A model generated the notes under the pieces. The model was given only the letters and a program-made list of their open reading frames with translations. It did no database searches and was not told where the DNA came from. Positions 5,523 to 6,070 of a stretch of DNA of 6,070 nt are shown here, piece by piece (within the stretch, counting starts at the first letter, position 1; each line of letters opens with the position of its first letter). This stretch comes from Cellvibrionaceae bacterium. Its GTDB lineage: Bacteria > Pseudomonadota > Gammaproteobacteria > Pseudomonadales > Cellvibrionaceae. A program made the translations under genes and the position numbers. The DNA lies in the NCBI GenBank assembly GCA_025800435.1, contig JAOXRV010000729.1, forward strand, positions 1 through 6,070, given 5' to 3'.

Positions 5523-6070
5523 ATGTCTAACGAATACGACCTAACCCATTTAAAACTGCTCGAAGCTGAGAGCATTCATATTATTCGCGAGGTAGCGGCG
5601 GAGTTTGATAAGCCGGTAATGCTGTACTCGGTGGGCAAAGACTCGGCGGTGATGATGCACCTGGCGATGAAGGCCTTTTACCCGGGTAAACCGCCGTTCC
5701 CCTTGATGCACGTGGACACCACCTGGAAGTTTCGAGAGATGATCGAGTTCCGCGATCAGCGGGTAAAAGACCTGGGTTGGGATTTGTTGGTGCATATCAA
5801 TCAAGAGGGTGTGGATATGGGTGTGGGCCCCTTTAGCCACGGCAGCGCCAAACACACCGATATTATGAAAACCGCGGCTCTTAAACAGGCGCTGGATAAA
5901 CACGGTTTTGATGCGGCCTTTGGCGGCGCCCGCCGCGACGAAGAAAAATCCCGGGCCAAAGAGCGGGTTTATTCCTTCCGCGATAAACACCACCGCTGGG
6001 ACCCAAAAAACCAGCGTCCCGAGCTGTGGAATATCTACAACGGCAAGGTCGATAAGGGCGAAAGCATTCG
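5523..6070 (+). CDS. cysD: Sulfate adenylyltransferase subunit 2, N-terminal part (3' end outside window)
   Basis: Small subunit of ATP sulfurylase. With the GTPase CysN it makes adenosine 5'-phosphosulfate and pyrophosphate from ATP and sulfate, the first step of assimilatory sulfate reduction in the cytoplasm. About 182 codons are present of an expected ~302. The sequence follows E. coli CysD almost residue for residue: LEAESIHIIREVAAEF (13-28), the ATP-binding PP-loop SVGKDS (36-41), HVDTTWKFREM (63-73), HGSAKHTDIMKT (106-117), FGGARRDEEKSRAKER (133-148) and HRWDPKNQRPELW (157-169). The ATG at 5523 gives the family's usual N-terminus; the preceding GTGGA is a weak ribosome binding site. 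The gene is 81 bases downstream of tyrA-aroA and probably has its own promoter. cysN or a cysNC fusion would be expected just beyond the right edge. No frameshift is seen. Confidence 0.97.
   Translation, partial: MSNEYDLTHLKLLEAESIHIIREVAAEFDKPVMLYSVGKDSAVMMHLAMKAFYPGKPPFPLMHVDTTWKFREMIEFRDQRVKDLGWDLLVHINQEGVDMGVGPFSHGSAKHTDIMKTAALKQALDKHGFDAAFGGARRDEEKSRAKERVYSFRDKHHRWDPKNQRPELWNIYNGKVDKGESI

Noticed and set aside
5550..5993. 147-codon open frame on the - strand opposite cysD
   Set aside because: cysD on the + strand matches its family residue for residue across this whole stretch; the antisense frame shows no family features.

Overview
This window is about 6 kb of a gammaproteobacterial chromosome and holds four housekeeping genes, all on the + strand. 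In order they are the 3' three quarters of gyrA (DNA gyrase subunit A), a complete pheA (chorismate mutase / prephenate dehydratase with an ACT domain), a complete tyrA-aroA fusion (TyrA-family dehydrogenase joined to EPSP synthase), and the 5' 60% of cysD (small subunit of ATP sulfurylase). The protein sequences closely resemble Pseudomonas and marine Cellvibrio-like gammaproteobacteria. The gyrA / pheA / tyrA-aroA order and the tyrA-aroA fusion are also typical of that group. The exact genus cannot be read from this window.

Layout: gyrA runs from the left edge to 1942. A 112-base spacer (1943-2054) follows, with a short tandem duplication over the gyrA stop codon, two small hairpins and no leader peptide. 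pheA (2055-3176) and tyrA-aroA (3180-5441, GTG start) are separated by only 3 bases and almost certainly form one transcript. An 81-base spacer (5442-5522) carries a perfect TATAAT box, a GC-rich segment that can fold two mutually exclusive ways, and a small palindrome just before the cysD start. cysD continues past the right edge. No gene-free stretch exceeds 300 bases. I see no tRNA, rRNA, CRISPR array, insertion sequence or phage gene.

How the genes work together: PheA converts chorismate to phenylpyruvate, the last step before transamination to phenylalanine. The TyrA half of the fusion carries out the dehydrogenase step toward tyrosine. The AroA half makes EPSP, the direct precursor of chorismate. 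The pair therefore covers one common-pathway step and both branches leading from chorismate. cysD begins a separate job, sulfate activation, and appears to have its own promoter.

The most notable large-scale point is what is missing. In many relatives this region reads gyrA-serC-pheA-hisC-tyrA-aroA-cmk-rpsA. Here serC and hisC are absent between the retained genes, and cysD sits where cmk would be. The rest of the window is ordinary core genome. I found no convincing new biological system, only modest oddities, listed as findings.
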